A stretch of DNA of 5,269 bases from Candidatus Wallbacteria bacterium. GTDB taxonomy: Bacteria > Muiribacteriota > UBA6191 > JACPRK01. Below are positions 4,279 through 5,269 of this stretch, one piece after another. Below the pieces are notes generated by a model, which was not told the origin of the DNA, searched no databases, and worked only from the letters and a program-made list of their open reading frames with translations. The DNA lies in assembly GCA_016199905.1 (NCBI GenBank), contig JACQFU010000194.1, positions 1-5,269 of the forward strand, written 5' to 3'. Both the position numbers and the translations under genes were made by a program. Numbering within the stretch: position 1 is the stretch's first letter; each line of letters opens with the position of its first letter.

Positions 4279-5269
4279 TTAACACTGGGCCTGGGTGATT
4301 GCAAAACTCGCCAGCTCCTCGCGAAGCGTCGCGTCGGCGCCACCCGCGATTCGCAGAGAGGCCACCGTGTGGAACAGTCGGGCCAAGGCCGGCTCTGCGC
4401 CGCAAAGGTCGGACACGCGCAATAGCGCCTGGGTGGCCGCATCCGCAGCCCGCAACCGGGCCGCCGCCGCCAGGGCCGCCGTCTCCGGCAACCCCAGATC
4501 CGCTGCCTGCGCCGCGCGCCAGGTGAGGAGCCGCGCGGTGTCGATCTCGGCGCGCATGCGAGCCAGCGGGAAAAGCAACTCCTGCAACTCTTGCCCGGGG
4601 TGCGCCTGGCGCAGCTCGACCGCCTGGAGAAGCCCGCGCTCCAGCAAGCGGGCAGCGAACCCGCACGCGCACGCGGCCGCCCGAATCCGCACGCGAGGTG
4701 GCACCGGGCCGCTGGCGGGTCCACTGGGGAAACTCTCGAGTCGGTCCTGGGCTGCCAGCTCGTCCATCGCGATCGCCCAGCCGATCTCGGGTTGGCCATG
4801 CCGGAGACTCCCCTGGATCAGCGAAACACTCGAGCCGCGGCCGGAGACGCGCAGTTCGGCGATCCGGGCGAGCTGCTCGGCCCCCGCCAGCGCGGTCAGG
4901 AACGGTTCGCCCGTCGGGACGCGGGCCGGAAAACGGCCCTCCTGATAATCCTTCATCACGATGTCGAGGATGATCCTCTGCTGAATCTCGCTCGTGCCGC
5001 CGCCCAGCGTATAGAGCTTCACGTCGCGGTAGGCTTGTTCGACCGGGTACTCCCGGATGTAGCCGTAGCCGCCGTGCACCTGTACGGCCTGGTCGGACAC
5101 TCGCAAGCAGTCCTCCGACATCGTCAGCTTGGCAATGGAGGACTCGAGCACCGCCTGCGCCCCGCTGTCCTTGAGCCATCCCAGCCGCCGCCAGTGCAGG
5201 GCCAGCGCCAGGCAGCGAGACTGGCTGTCGCCCAGGAGCTGGCGAACCGCGCCGAACTCGGCGATGGGC
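4279..5269 (-). CDS. Acyl-CoA dehydrogenase with a degenerate duplicated C-terminal domain, partial (5' end outside window)
   Basis: 329 residues are visible. Visible residues 1-110 are the helical C-terminal domain of a flavin acyl-CoA dehydrogenase: PIAEFGAVRQLLGDS, SSIAKLTMSEDCLRVSDQAV, QVHGGYGYIREYPVEQAYRD and YTLGGGTSEIQQRIILDIV. Such enzymes oxidise acyl-CoA to enoyl-CoA and pass electrons to ETF. The position of the MCAD catalytic Glu (EGT) is Gly here (GGT), so the base, if any, must lie elsewhere, as in isovaleryl-CoA dehydrogenase; that region is outside the window. Normally the protein would end near residue 110, but about 220 more follow in frame. Residues 191-322 (from RVRIRAAACACGFAARLLER through LFHTVASLRIAGGADATLRE) repeat the helical pattern of the same domain with the GGYGY and RD motifs lost. 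Translation ends at TAA (4279-4281). Confidence 0.88.
   Translation of the reverse strand, partial: PIAEFGAVRQLLGDSQSRCLALALHWRRLGWLKDSGAQAVLESSIAKLTMSEDCLRVSDQAVQVHGGYGYIREYPVEQAYRDVKLYTLGGGTSEIQQRIILDIVMKDYQEGRFPARVPTGEPFLTALAGAEQLARIAELRVSGRGSSVSLIQGSLRHGQPEIGWAIAMDELAAQDRLESFPSGPASGPVPPRVRIRAAACACGFAARLLERGLLQAVELRQAHPGQELQELLFPLARMRAEIDTARLLTWRAAQAADLGLPETAALAAAARLRAADAATQALLRVSDLCGAEPALARLFHTVASLRIAGGADATLREELASFAITQAQC

Noticed and set aside
4106..5179. Long minus-strand open frame (357 codons) in another frame over the acyl-CoA dehydrogenase
   Set aside because: The Gly/Arg/Ala/Pro-rich product is typical of a shifted frame; the true frame shows clear acyl-CoA dehydrogenase motifs and continues to the window edge.
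1..5269. CRISPR arrays, insertion sequences, tRNA or rRNA genes, att sites
   Set aside because: No tandem direct repeats with spacers, transposase motifs, terminal inverted repeats or cloverleaf-like stretches were seen on reading both strands.

Overview
The window is a dense, GC-rich stretch of bacterial chromosome with short intergenic gaps, GTG and TTG starts, and strong G/C preference in third codon positions. Nothing in it is clearly mobile: no insertion sequence, tRNA, rRNA or CRISPR array is visible. The futalosine-pathway gene mqnA, an acyl-CoA dehydrogenase, STAS signalling proteins and a VanZ-family membrane protein together suggest a free-living GC-rich bacterium, for example Myxococcota, Desulfobacterota, Acidobacteriota or a related uncultured lineage. 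No single gene fixes the taxon, so this assignment is inference.

Left part (1-1590): three STAS-domain genes all lie on the minus strand. The first runs off the left edge (1-232). The second is intact (908-1252) and overlaps a VanZ-family membrane-protein gene (501-911) by 4 bases. The third (1260-1590) heads that operon but is broken by an internal deletion that changes frame. Between the first STAS gene and the VanZ gene, on the plus strand, a textbook sigma-70 promoter (TTGACA, 17 bp, TATAAT) precedes an acidic 47-residue ORF of unknown function with a good ribosome binding site.

Middle (1591-2542): a 127-bp divergent gap separates the broken STAS gene from mqnA (plus strand). On each strand, a TGC-TANNNT extended -10-like motif lies 8-9 bases before the start codon, a spacing that fits leaderless transcription.

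Right part (2526-5269): a minus-strand series reads acyl-CoA dehydrogenase (5' end outside the window), then an ADP-ribosylglycohydrolase-family protein, then a compact histidine kinase without a sensor domain. Gaps are 27 and 37 bp, so co-transcription is plausible. The kinase and mqnA converge and overlap by 17 bp. The acyl-CoA dehydrogenase has a C-terminal extension of about 220 residues that looks like a second, degenerate copy of its own helical C-terminal domain.

No known multi-gene defence or biosynthetic system is recognisable. The items most worth a second look are the small ORF with its perfect promoter, the decayed STAS paralogue inside a STAS/VanZ operon, the fused acyl-CoA dehydrogenase, and the pairing of a hydrolase of the ADP-ribose family with an input-less histidine kinase.
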